Assembly (NCBI GenBank): GCA_018677115.1
Contig: JAHHOC010000175.1
Coordinates: forward strand, 1-8,012
Direction: 5' to 3'
Origin: Arenicella sp.
GTDB lineage: Bacteria; Pseudomonadota; Gammaproteobacteria; Arenicellales; Arenicellaceae
DNA: 8,012 bases
The notes under the pieces are model-generated. The model saw nothing but the letters and a program-made list of their open reading frames with translations. It made no database searches and was not told where the DNA came from. The translations under genes were made by a program, and so were the position numbers. Below, piece by piece: positions 1 through 6,319 of the stretch. The first letter of the stretch is position 1. Each line of letters opens with the position of its first letter.

Positions 1-729
1 ACACAGAAAAAGGTAGTTCTATTTGGCGGTAACGGATTTGTCGGTACCCACATTGCGCAACAGTTGGTGAAACATGGGGCGATACCGGTATGTGTATCCC
101 GCACCGGTAGCAAGCCTGCGCATCTGCTTGACCAACCTTGGGCAGAGCAGGCCTTGTGGCTCAAGGGAGATGCAGAGAAACCCGATTTGGACCTGCTCGA
201 GGGCGCTGCTGCCGTGGTGGCGTTGGTAGGCTCCCCTCCCACCCCTACCTTTTCAGAGCAGGGTTATCAGCGCAAACTGTCCGAAAACAGCCTGCCGAAC
301 ATCGCTGCGATATCAGCGGCAAAAGCGGCCGGGGTCAATCGGCTGGTGCTACTCGGCGGGCATATCCCGGGGTTCTTACGCACCGACAAATTCGCCTACG
401 CCCACGGTAAAAGACTATGCCTGGAGGCGGCATCCGACTTTGCTGCAGCCAGTGATGACCATGGTGCGGTGGTTTTACAGCCCAGCGGGATTTATGGTAT
501 TCGCCACACTAAAAAGGGCAAATCAATAAGACTAGACTGGCTGATGAAACCAATAGCGAAGATACAGGGTATTCTCCCTGATGTTGTTCAACGGTTTATA
601 CCCGAGCAACTGGTTTCCGTTGAAGCTGTGGCGCATGCGGCAGTCAGGGCCTGTTTCGAGCAGGCATTTGCGGGCGAATTTTATATAATGTCGAACCGGG
701 AAATTATCGATTCGTTCGATGCCACGTAA
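1..729 (+). CDS. Atypical short-chain dehydrogenase/NAD(P)-binding epimerase-like protein, 5' end truncated by window
   Basis: The reading frame is open from base 1 to a TAA stop at 727-729 and gives 242 residues. It begins TQKKVVLFGGNGFVG, a first beta strand followed by the GxxGxxG dinucleotide-binding loop (residues 9-15). So little is missing upstream that the true start is probably at or just before base 1. An SRTGSKP stretch after the second strand, a YxxxK pair (Y133 and K137, YAHGK) and a QPSGIYG strand fit the extended/atypical SDR fold. The overall pattern resembles the NDUFA9/Coq11-like branch, whose members bind NAD(P) and are linked to respiratory complex I or quinone metabolism; that placement is from family memory and tentative. 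The substrate cannot be deduced. The protein is probably soluble: no signal peptide or membrane segment is visible. No partner gene follows closely, since the next + strand gene starts 122 bases on. Confidence 0.85.
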   Translation, partial: TQKKVVLFGGNGFVGTHIAQQLVKHGAIPVCVSRTGSKPAHLLDQPWAEQALWLKGDAEKPDLDLLEGAAAVVALVGSPPTPTFSEQGYQRKLSENSLPNIAAISAAKAAGVNRLVLLGGHIPGFLRTDKFAYAHGKRLCLEAASDFAAASDDHGAVVLQPSGIYGIRHTKKGKSIRLDWLMKPIAKIQGILPDVVQRFIPEQLVSVEAVAHAAVRACFEQAFAGEFYIMSNREIIDSFDAT

Positions 730-782
730 AGCCGTTAGCCTGGACAGGGGATTTTTCGTGATCAGCGGGAACTGGTCGCCAA

Positions 783-800
783 CAGTAATTCCCATTACTG
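783..800. repeat. Perfect 7-bp inverted repeat with 4-base loop
   Basis: CAGTAAT (783-789) and ATTACTG (794-800) are exact reverse complements around the loop TCCC. The stem is AT-rich and is not followed by a run of T on either strand, so a Rho-independent terminator is unlikely. It could be a minor mRNA hairpin after the dehydrogenase gene, or a chance occurrence. Confidence 0.4.
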
Positions 801-838
801 GTGACTTGCCTGAATTGCTATGTAACGTAACAAATAAC

Positions 839-844
839 AGGTGG
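839..844 (+). promoter_or_regulatory. Ribosome binding site AGGTGG supporting a TTG start
   Basis: AGGTGG lies 7 bases before the TTG at 852. An in-frame TAA at 828-830 leaves only about seven codons upstream, with no ATG or GTG among them. This site therefore decides the unusual TTG start of the monooxygenase-like gene. Confidence 0.6.
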
Positions 845-851
845 CTCTAGT

Positions 852-1145
852 TTGTACGCGGTCATATTCAAAGCCAAATTAAGGCAGCCTGATGACAACT
901 ATGCAGACACAGCCGAGCGCTTGCGTGAAAGGGCACTGCAGGAATACGGATGCCTGGAATTCAATTCGCTCACCCAGGGCGATGATGAAATAGCTATTTC
1001 CTATTGGCCCAGCGAGGCGCATATTGCCGCCTGGAAAGCAGATTCGGAACATCTCTCCGCGCAGCGCAAGGGCAAAATGCAATGGTACGACTGGTATTCA
1101 GTTGAAGTGGTCGAAGTGCAACGGGAGTACCGTTACCCTCCCTGA
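852..1145 (+). CDS. Antibiotic biosynthesis monooxygenase (ABM)-domain protein
   Basis: A 97-residue protein that begins with TTG. It has the layout of single-domain ABM proteins, a dimeric ferredoxin-like fold. A first strand (YAVIFKAKL) is followed by a helix (ADTAERLRERALQEYG), a central strand pair (LEFNSLTQGDDEIAISYW), a PSEAHIAAWKADSEH helix and a closing strand (WYDWYSVEVVEVQREY). The YWPSEAHIAAWK and AQRKGK..WYDWY stretches are typical of the small cytoplasmic ABM proteins annotated as antibiotic biosynthesis monooxygenase or putative quinol/heme-modifying enzymes. Members range from cofactor-free oxygenases to proteins of unknown role, so no reaction can be assigned. The length is normal for the family. 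Its last 13 bases overlap the convergent serine hydrolase gene tail-to-tail. The family call is fairly secure; the function is not. Confidence 0.85.
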   Translation: MYAVIFKAKLRQPDDNYADTAERLRERALQEYGCLEFNSLTQGDDEIAISYWPSEAHIAAWKADSEHLSAQRKGKMQWYDWYSVEVVEVQREYRYPP

Positions 1146-2290
1146 ATAACGCCGGCCACTTTCATGGCCTGCTCGATGTAAACGGGAATGTCGATGGTTT
1201 GATAATCATCATCACTTTCACGGGTTTCACCCAGACGCACGATCACCATGTTGTGTTGTGGAATGTTGATGATGTACTGACCCAAGTGACCACTAAACCA
1301 ATAGTAGGCTGGGTCGGCTTTCTGGTTGATCCAGGTTGAATAACCGTAGTAGTCCTGCCCAACCGGGGTACTCATTTTTTCAACAAATTCGGCTGATACC
1401 AGCTGCTGTCCATTCCAGCGGCCCTGATTGAGCATCAGCATCCCGAGTCGGGCAAAATTGCGTGCATTGGTGTTAATACAGCAGAACACCAGTTCCAATC
1501 CGGCATCGTCTGTGTGCCATAAAGCATCATCATTCATCTGCAACGGCTGCCAGATCTTTCTGCTCAAATATTCGGCGATGCTGTCGGCTGCGCCGCTTTT
1601 CTTCAATGCACGCGCCAGAATAATACCTAATAACTGGGTTGAGGCACTGGAGTATTCCCAAAATTCTCCCGGTTTGGCGCTGAAGTGCCGAGCCAGCAGG
1701 AAATCGCTTACGTCCGGTCCATACAGAAGTTCCACAGTCGGGCTGAATGGGGAATAGTAATGTTCTACCCATTCGTAACCAGAGTTCATCAATGACAATT
1801 GACCAATGGTGGCCTGCTGGCCCAGCGGGTCATTGCTGAATTCGGGAAGAAAATCAGTCAGCTTCTGGTCCAGGCCTTCGATTATTCCTTCGTCTATGGC
1901 AATGCCCAGCAGCAGAGTTGTGACGGTCTTAGCCATGGAAAAAGAATTGGTTCGGCTACGATCATGGTATTCGCCAAAATAATTTTCGGATACCACTTCG
2001 CCATCTTTCACCACCACAAATCCGGCGGTGTTGTAGCGTTGCAGGTTTTCGATGAATGCATCGTCCAGTGCAATTTGATTATAGTTGGCTGATTTCGGCA
2101 GGGGTTGAGGATCGTCAGTGGCTATCTGCCGCACATCAAACATCCTGTGATCGTTGATATTGGCGGTGATGTTGCCGTCAACATAGGTGCGCTCGGCAGC
2201 GGTGATCAGAAAGCTGTTACCGCTGGCAATGGTTCCAATCAGCACCAGCAGCAATCCGCAAAGCAGAATGACAATGAATTTTTGAATCAT
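1133..2290 (-). CDS. Membrane-anchored serine hydrolase, class C beta-lactamase / 6-aminohexanoate-dimer hydrolase-like
   Basis: A 385-residue protein of the COG1680-type serine hydrolases. Residues 4-21 form a hydrophobic segment (FIVILLCGLLLVLIGT) without a clear lipobox, suggesting a signal anchor with the enzyme facing the periplasm. The catalytic SxxK is S118-K121 (SMAK). The second motif is Y213-S214-S215, a YxS as in nylon-oligomer hydrolases (NylB) rather than the YxN of AmpC. The third is G334-H335-L336-G337, an HxG in place of KTG. These variants argue for an esterase/amidase acting on small amides or esters rather than an antibiotic-resistance enzyme; the natural substrate is unknown. 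The ATG at 2288-2290 directly follows the TAA of the Lrp-family gene and has no evident Shine-Dalgarno sequence, so translation is probably coupled to that gene. Family confidence is high, substrate confidence low. Confidence 0.9.
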   Translation of the reverse strand: MIQKFIVILLCGLLLVLIGTIASGNSFLITAAERTYVDGNITANINDHRMFDVRQIATDDPQPLPKSANYNQIALDDAFIENLQRYNTAGFVVVKDGEVVSENYFGEYHDRSRTNSFSMAKTVTTLLLGIAIDEGIIEGLDQKLTDFLPEFSNDPLGQQATIGQLSLMNSGYEWVEHYYSPFSPTVELLYGPDVSDFLLARHFSAKPGEFWEYSSASTQLLGIILARALKKSGAADSIAEYLSRKIWQPLQMNDDALWHTDDAGLELVFCCINTNARNFARLGMLMLNQGRWNGQQLVSAEFVEKMSTPVGQDYYGYSTWINQKADPAYYWFSGHLGQYIINIPQHNMVIVRLGETRESDDDYQTIDIPVYIEQAMKVAGVIQGG

Positions 2291-2752
2291 TTATATTGGT
2301 AGTTCGTGTTTGTTAATAGGCTGGCGCAACACAAAGCTGGAATGCACGCCGCTAACGCCTTCCAGCTTGGTTAAGCGGCGCAGCAGAAACTCCTCATAGT
2401 GTCTCATATCGCGTACCAGGACTTTAATTAAAAAGTCCGAATCCTGACCGGTGACCACATAGCATTCAATCACTTCTGGCAGCTCGGCAGCAGCATGTTC
2501 AAACTTTTCGAAGCGATCAGCGGTATGCCGATCCATGGTGACACTGACTATTGCCATCAGGCTCAAGCCGAGCACTTCAGGGTTGAGCTGCGCATGATGG
2601 CCGGTAATGACCCCGGCTTGATGCAGCTGTCTGACACGGCGCGCGCAGGGTGTGGGTGATAAGTTGACGCGTTCCGCCAGCTCCAGATTGCTGATCTGAG
2701 CGTCTTGTTGTAACTCATACAGAATCTGTCTATCTATCTTATCGATATCCAT
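2291..2752 (-). CDS. Lrp/AsnC family transcriptional regulator
   Basis: A 153-residue DNA-binding regulator counted from the ATG at 2752; an in-frame GTG at 2761 would add three residues (MFI). The start IDKIDRQILYELQQD followed by ISNLELAERVNLSPTPCARRVRQL (residues 20-43) is the classic Lrp helix-turn-helix, with SPTPC leading the recognition helix. Residues about 63-142 form the RAM/AsnC ligand-binding and oligomerisation domain. The VVTGQDSDFLIKV stretch (99-111) matches the loop where family members bind amino-acid effectors. Length is close to E. coli Lrp (164) and AsnC (152). The gene is divergent from leuA, so leucine or another amino acid is a reasonable guess for the effector. Its TAA abuts the ATG of the serine hydrolase, suggesting an operon. 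Autoregulation through the repeats just upstream is possible (inference). Confidence 0.93.
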   Translation of the reverse strand: MDIDKIDRQILYELQQDAQISNLELAERVNLSPTPCARRVRQLHQAGVITGHHAQLNPEVLGLSLMAIVSVTMDRHTADRFEKFEHAAAELPEVIECYVVTGQDSDFLIKVLVRDMRHYEEFLLRRLTKLEGVSGVHSSFVLRQPINKHELPI

Positions 2753-2758
2753 AATAAA

Positions 2759-2800
2759 CACTAATAAAAACCAATTTAGTAGATAAAAGCACTAATAAAA
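2759..2800. promoter_or_regulatory. Candidate operator: 11-bp direct repeat with inverted half-site between Lrp-type gene and leuA
   Basis: CACTAATAAAA occurs exactly twice, at 2759-2769 and 2790-2800. The offset is 31 bp, about three helical turns, so both copies face the same side of the DNA. ATAAA precedes both copies. An inverted TTAGT (2776-2780) lies midway, so ACTAA/TTAGT/ACTAA half-sites alternate about every 15-16 bp. Regularly phased, AT-rich sites are typical of Lrp-family binding, so this may be an autoregulatory or leuA-controlling operator. The region is AT-rich, which makes chance repeats more likely; the binding role is inferred. Confidence 0.4.
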
Positions 2801-2811
2801 TCTGTAATCAA
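2781..2811 (-). promoter_or_regulatory. Weak candidate promoter for the Lrp-type regulator
   Basis: On the minus strand TTGATT (complement of 2806-2811) could be a -35 box, with TTTATC or TTATCT (within 2781-2787) as a -10 box. The spacing would be 18-19 bases, which is somewhat long. If real, the -10 lies between the two direct repeats, so a protein bound there would cover it. Only one weak match supports this. Confidence 0.2.
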
Positions 2812-2846
2812 CCTGAATTTGGTCATTAACACTCCTTTTGCATCGA

Positions 2847-2852
2847 TATAAT
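2847..2852 (+). promoter_or_regulatory. Candidate leuA -10 box TATAAT
   Basis: A perfect TATAAT lies 37 bases before the leuA ATG. No good -35 hexamer sits 16-18 bases upstream (the 17-base position reads CATTAA), so the promoter may need an activator or may not be real. Transcription from here would start near 2859-2861 and leave a leader of about 30 bases, too short for a leucine attenuator. It would also leave only about 12 bases before the alternative TTG start at 2872. Confidence 0.4.
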
Positions 2853-2889
2853 CGCTCTTCACACAGAGAAATTGAAGCCAGAAAACGCT

Positions 2890-4563
2890 ATGCACAGATA
2901 CGAGCCATCCAAGTACCGACCATTTTCCACCGTCGCTAAACAGGACCGACGATGGCCGGATAAGGTCATTGAACAGGCGCCCATATGGTGCAGCGTTGAT
3001 TTACGCGATGGTAATCAGGCATTGATCGATCCTATGACGCCGGCACAGAAATTAGAGATGTTCGACATGCTGGTTGAGGTTGGCTTTAAGCAGATAGAAG
3101 TTGGTTTTCCGGCAGCGTCACAGACAGACTTTGATTTCGTTTGCAAATTAATTGACGAGGACCGCATACCTGATGATGTCACCATTCAGGTCCTGACTCA
3201 GGCACGCAAGGACGTGATTGAGCGAACTTATCAGTCATTGCGAGGGGCTAAGAAGGCGATAGTGCATGTGTACAATTCAACTTCAGCCGTGCAGCGCGAA
3301 CAGGTCTTCAAATTATCGCCGCAGGAGATCATCCAGATTGCCGTCGATGGCGCAACATGGGTGAAGCAAGGTGCCGCTCAACAGCCTGACACTGAGTGGC
3401 AATTTCAATACTCACCGGAAAGCTTTACCGGCACGGAAATAGACTACGCTGTAGATGTTTGCAATGCGGTTATTGATGTGTGGAACCCCACACCAGAAAA
3501 CAAAATAATATTGAATTTGCCGGCCACCGTGGAAGTCGCGACGCCGAACGTATATGCAGATCAAATTGAATGGTTTTGCGATCACGTCAAACAGCGTGAT
3601 GCGCTGACCATCAGTCTGCACACACATAATGACCGTGGTTGTGGGGTGGCTGCATCCGAGCTCGGTGTGCTGGCGGGCGCCGACCGTGTTGAAGGCACAC
3701 TGTTGGGTAACGGCGAACGCACAGGCAATCTCGATATCGTCACTATGGGCATGAATCTGTACAGCCAGGGCGTGAATCCGCAACTGGATTTCTCCCGCAT
3801 GGATAAAATTATTCACGTAGTCGAAAAATGCACGGCGCTTAAAGTGCACCCGCGCCATCCCTATGCCGGTGAGCTGGTGTTTGCGGCTTTTTCCGGTAGC
3901 CATCAGGATGCGATCAATAAGTGCCTGTCGCAATATACCGAAGGTGCGCCCTGGCAGGTGGCCTATCTGCCAATTGATCCGCGTGACCTGGGGCGTAGCT
4001 ATCAGCAGGTAATCCGGATCAATTCACAGTCCGGCAAGGGCGGTGTTGCTTATGTCCTGGAACAGGAACACGCGATTAAAATGCCGCGCTGGTTACAGGT
4101 TGATTTCAGCCCTGTGGTGCAGGCTGAAGCTGAGCAAACAGAAGCCGAGGTCAGTGCCGAGCAGATATATGATTTGTTCCAACGTACTTATCTGCAACCC
4201 AATGACCACATGACCCTGAAGAGTTACCAGGTTAATCGTGAACAGGGCAATGATAAGATGGAAGCTGTTTTGGTAGATGGCGCCGCAGAACATCATATCA
4301 AAGGTGAAGGTCGCGGCGTGCTGGAGGCGTTTGTTGCCGGATTGAGTAAACACATAGGCCACCCGTTCGTCATCATTGACTACAATGAACATACCATGGG
4401 CCATGATGAGGCCTCCGAGGCTATGGCTTACGTACAGATCAGCATCGGCCGGCAACGCGTATGCGGAGCGGGTAAAAGCCGGGATATTCTCGGTGCCACG
4501 CTTAATGCAGTGCTTAATGCGGTTGCGCGCTCAGAAACGGCCAGTAAACAGAAAGTAGCATGA
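2890..4563 (+). CDS. leuA: 2-isopropylmalate synthase
   Basis: The enzyme condenses acetyl-CoA with 2-oxoisovalerate, the committed step of leucine synthesis, in the cytoplasm. From the ATG it has 557 residues, matching the long Pseudomonas/Mycobacterium-type LeuA rather than the E. coli form. The catalytic TIM barrel shows DLRDGNQ (R39, D40), YSPE (E177), HTHND (H244, H246) and GNGERTGN (N280). D40, H244, H246 and N280 are offset by 41 from the metal-site residues I recall in M. tuberculosis LeuA (D81, H285, H287, N321), so the site looks complete. SGSHQDA (H338) and the INSQSGKGG linker follow. From about residue 420 comes the LeuA dimer domain that binds leucine for feedback inhibition. 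A TTG at 2872 would add six residues; I prefer the ATG because family members start close to SKYRPF and because of the position of the putative -10 box. No other leu gene adjoins it. Confidence 0.97.
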   Translation: MHRYEPSKYRPFSTVAKQDRRWPDKVIEQAPIWCSVDLRDGNQALIDPMTPAQKLEMFDMLVEVGFKQIEVGFPAASQTDFDFVCKLIDEDRIPDDVTIQVLTQARKDVIERTYQSLRGAKKAIVHVYNSTSAVQREQVFKLSPQEIIQIAVDGATWVKQGAAQQPDTEWQFQYSPESFTGTEIDYAVDVCNAVIDVWNPTPENKIILNLPATVEVATPNVYADQIEWFCDHVKQRDALTISLHTHNDRGCGVAASELGVLAGADRVEGTLLGNGERTGNLDIVTMGMNLYSQGVNPQLDFSRMDKIIHVVEKCTALKVHPRHPYAGELVFAAFSGSHQDAINKCLSQYTEGAPWQVAYLPIDPRDLGRSYQQVIRINSQSGKGGVAYVLEQEHAIKMPRWLQVDFSPVVQAEAEQTEAEVSAEQIYDLFQRTYLQPNDHMTLKSYQVNREQGNDKMEAVLVDGAAEHHIKGEGRGVLEAFVAGLSKHIGHPFVIIDYNEHTMGHDEASEAMAYVQISIGRQRVCGAGKSRDILGATLNAVLNAVARSETASKQKVA

Positions 4564-4612
4564 CAGCGCACCACCTCTGGTTGAGCAGCGTTTTGCAGCC
4601 AGTACTCATGAT
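4564..4612. other. Short convergent intergenic gap, no clear terminator
   Basis: These 49 bases separate the ends of leuA and the gamma carbonic anhydrase-like gene, which run toward each other. The best foldable element pairs GGTTG with CAGCC (5 bp, one G-T) around a 12-base loop, with no T-run on either strand. I therefore cannot support an intrinsic terminator; the transcripts may end by Rho or run into each other. Confidence 0.5.
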
Positions 4613-5134
4613 TCAGTCGAGCAGTTTCAGTCTCTCGCGATAGCGCCGGGCATTTTCTACATAGTGTTCAGCGCTGGCTTTTATCAGCTCGATGTTAGCC
4701 TGATTCAGCGCTTTAACAATATTGCCCGGTGATCCTAATACCAACTGACCATCCGGGATTTCAGTATTTTCGGTGATCAGTGTATTGGCCCCGATCAGGC
4801 AATTTTTGCCTATCCTGGCCCCATTCAGCACCACTGCGTTCATGCCGATCAGCGAATTGTCGCCTATGCTGCACCCGTGCAGCATAACCTTGTGGCCCAC
4901 GGTAACGTTGCGGCCGATGTTAATCGGGCAGCCCGGGTCAACATGCAGTACCGATCCATCCTGGATGTTTGAGCCTTCGCCGATGGTTATCGAATCATTG
5001 TCCCCACGCAGAACGCAGTTAAACCAGACACTGGCATCAGTTGCCAGCTTTACAGACCCGATTAAAGACGCAGATGGAGCAATAAAGCAGCTTTCAGCAA
5101 TTTGTGGTGTTTGATCGCCCAGCGCGAATATCAT
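4613..5134 (-). CDS. Gamma-class carbonic anhydrase family protein (YrdA/PaaY-like left-handed beta-helix)
   Basis: A 173-residue hexapeptide-repeat protein. From about residue 10 to 135 it shows the I-G-x-x-x-x repeats of a left-handed parallel beta-helix, followed by a C-terminal helix rich in Arg and Glu ([16 protein letters not shown]). The three zinc-ligand histidines are present as H64 (LHVD), H81 (VGHKV) and H86 (LHGC). R43 and D45 (VLRGD) and Q58 (NIQDG) match the conserved active-site framework. The acidic loop of the archaeal enzyme Cam is absent, as in many bacterial homologues, so hydration of CO2 to bicarbonate is plausible but not certain. The ATG at 5132-5134 overlaps the oadB TGA by one base (TGATG); a GTG one codon earlier (5137) is the alternative start. 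The gene is last in the oadA-oadB operon. Other homologues act as thioesterases or have no known activity. Confidence 0.92.
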   Translation of the reverse strand: MIFALGDQTPQIAESCFIAPSASLIGSVKLATDASVWFNCVLRGDNDSITIGEGSNIQDGSVLHVDPGCPINIGRNVTVGHKVMLHGCSIGDNSLIGMNAVVLNGARIGKNCLIGANTLITENTEIPDGQLVLGSPGNIVKALNQANIELIKASAEHYVENARRYRERLKLLD

Positions 5135-6306
5135 CACATCCCCGAAACAAGACTGATCATGACCCCTGCAGCCACCGCCGAGCCGATAACACCAGCTACG
5201 TTGGGGCCCATCGCATGCATCAGCAGAAAGTTATGTGGATTGGCCTGCAGGCCAACTTTGTTTGCCACCCTTGCGGCCATTGGCACAGCTGACACACCGG
5301 CGGCACCGATTAGCGGGTTAATCTTGGTTTTTGAAAACACATTCATCAGTTTGGCCATTAACACACCCGCGGCAGTACCTATGCAGAAAGCGATCGCGCC
5401 GAGGAGCAGGATTCCGAGTGTTTCCCAATTGAGGAATTTCTCCGCACTCATCTTCGAGCCAACACCCAGGCCAAGGAAAATTGTCACGATATTGATCAAC
5501 GCATTCTGGGTGGTATCACTCAAGCGATTGACCACACCGCATTCACGCATCAGGTTTCCAAAGCAGAACATGCCCAGCAGAGGGGCCGCATCGGGGAGTA
5601 AAAAGGCAACCAGAACCAGCAGTGTCAACGGAAACACAATTTTCTCGGCTCCGGAAACGGCACGCAACTGAACCATTTCGATTTCACGTTCCTGTTGGGT
5701 GGTCATCGCCTTCATGATGGGCGGCTGGATAATCGGCACCAGTGCCATATAAGAGTATGCGGCTACCGCCACCGCCCCTAAAAGTTCCGGAGACAGCTTG
5801 CTGGTGACAAAAATGGCAGTTGGGCCATCTGCACCGCCGATAATGCCGATTGAAGCGGCATCGCGAATACTGAAATCGAGGATACCAAAGTGGCCGAGTG
5901 CTACTGCGCCAAGCACAGTGGTGAAAATACCGACCTGCGCGGCAGCGCCGAGCAGCAGCGTCTTCGGGTTTGCCAACAAGGGCCCGAAATCAGTCATTGC
6001 GCCGACACCCATAAAAATGATCAGCGGGAACAAACCGGTTGCGATGCCGGCTTCGTAAATATAGTAGAGCAGTCCCCCTGGACTTTCGAGATGTCCCAGC
6101 GCGTCATAAACAGGAGCCAGATCGAAGCCTGCGCCGGGAATGTTCGCCAGTATGGTGCCAAACCCGATCGGCACCAGCAACAATGGCTCGAACCCTTTCC
6201 TGATTGCAAGGAACAGCAGGCCCAGGCCTATAAACATCATGAACAGTTGGCCCAATTCCAACTGCGCTACGCCGGAGCTGAGCCAGAGATTATTCAGATT
6301 TTCCAT
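5134..6306 (-). CDS. oadB: Oxaloacetate decarboxylase beta subunit (Na+-translocating carboxybiotin decarboxylase)
   Basis: A 390-residue polytopic inner-membrane protein with about nine to ten hydrophobic segments. It decarboxylates the carboxybiotin on OadA and uses the energy to export Na+. The hallmark [11 protein letters not shown] is at residues 156-166. With a constant offset of 43 from the Klebsiella subunit numbering as I recall it, the functional residues are all found: D160 (D203), Y186 (Y229), N330 (N373), G334 (G377), S339 (S382) and R346 (R389). The pump site therefore looks intact. It is shorter than the Klebsiella protein (433) at the N-terminus. It starts 13 bases after the oadA stop without a strong ribosome binding site, suggesting coupling, and its TGA overlaps the next gene. 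The methylmalonyl-CoA and glutaconyl-CoA decarboxylase beta subunits are paralogues, but the upstream OadA-type alpha subunit favours oxaloacetate. Confidence 0.95.
   Translation of the reverse strand: MENLNNLWLSSGVAQLELGQLFMMFIGLGLLFLAIRKGFEPLLLVPIGFGTILANIPGAGFDLAPVYDALGHLESPGGLLYYIYEAGIATGLFPLIIFMGVGAMTDFGPLLANPKTLLLGAAAQVGIFTTVLGAVALGHFGILDFSIRDAASIGIIGGADGPTAIFVTSKLSPELLGAVAVAAYSYMALVPIIQPPIMKAMTTQQEREIEMVQLRAVSGAEKIVFPLTLLVLVAFLLPDAAPLLGMFCFGNLMRECGVVNRLSDTTQNALINIVTIFLGLGVGSKMSAEKFLNWETLGILLLGAIAFCIGTAAGVLMAKLMNVFSKTKINPLIGAAGVSAVPMAARVANKVGLQANPHNFLLMHAMGPNVAGVIGSAVAAGVMISLVSGM
5140..5143 (-). promoter_or_regulatory. Ribosome binding site for the gamma carbonic anhydrase-like gene, inside oadB
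   Basis: The minus strand reads CGGGGATGTGATG. A GGGG block lies 5 bases before the ATG at 5134 and within the last codons of oadB. This favours the ATG over the GTG at 5137, which would be only 2 bases away. Together with the TGATG overlap it indicates coupled translation. Confidence 0.45.
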
Positions 6307-6319
6307 CAGGTGATTTTGC

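Larger units (their letters stand above)
730..851. other. Intergenic gap with a small hairpin and a GTAAC tandem
   Basis: This 122-base gap separates the dehydrogenase from the monooxygenase-like gene. It holds a perfect 7-bp inverted repeat (783-800) and a tandem GTAACGTAAC (822-831). I see no convincing sigma70 promoter and no T-tract terminator. The short open frames crossing it have no recognisable protein. Confidence 0.5.

Noticed and set aside
532..795. 87-codon minus-strand open frame over the end of the dehydrogenase gene and the following gap
   Set aside because: It mostly overlaps the real dehydrogenase frame, has no family resemblance and no convincing ribosome binding site.
1133..2290. 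Serine hydrolase as an antibiotic-resistance class C beta-lactamase
   Set aside because: It has YxS and HxG in place of YxN and KTG, which points to esterase/amidase-type relatives.
3412..3933. 173-codon minus-strand open frame inside leuA
   Set aside because: It lies wholly within the conserved catalytic domain of leuA, its translation shows no recognisable family, and it has no start context of its own.
4093..4455. 120-codon minus-strand open frame in the leuA regulatory domain
   Set aside because: A shadow of the leuA frame with no recognisable domain.
4500..4524. Tandem near-repeat CTTAATGCAGTG / CTTAATGCGGTT
   Set aside because: It encodes LNAV-LNAV within the C-terminal helix of LeuA, where an amphipathic repeat is normal; no separate function is suggested.
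4583..4604. Possible terminator hairpin between leuA and the carbonic anhydrase-like gene
   Set aside because: Only five base pairs with one wobble, a 12-base loop and no T-tract on either strand.
5102..5671. 189-codon plus-strand open frame antisense to oadB
   Set aside because: The frame is antisense to a well-conserved membrane protein; its Thr/Pro/Ala/Ile-rich product is what the complement of hydrophobic codons gives.
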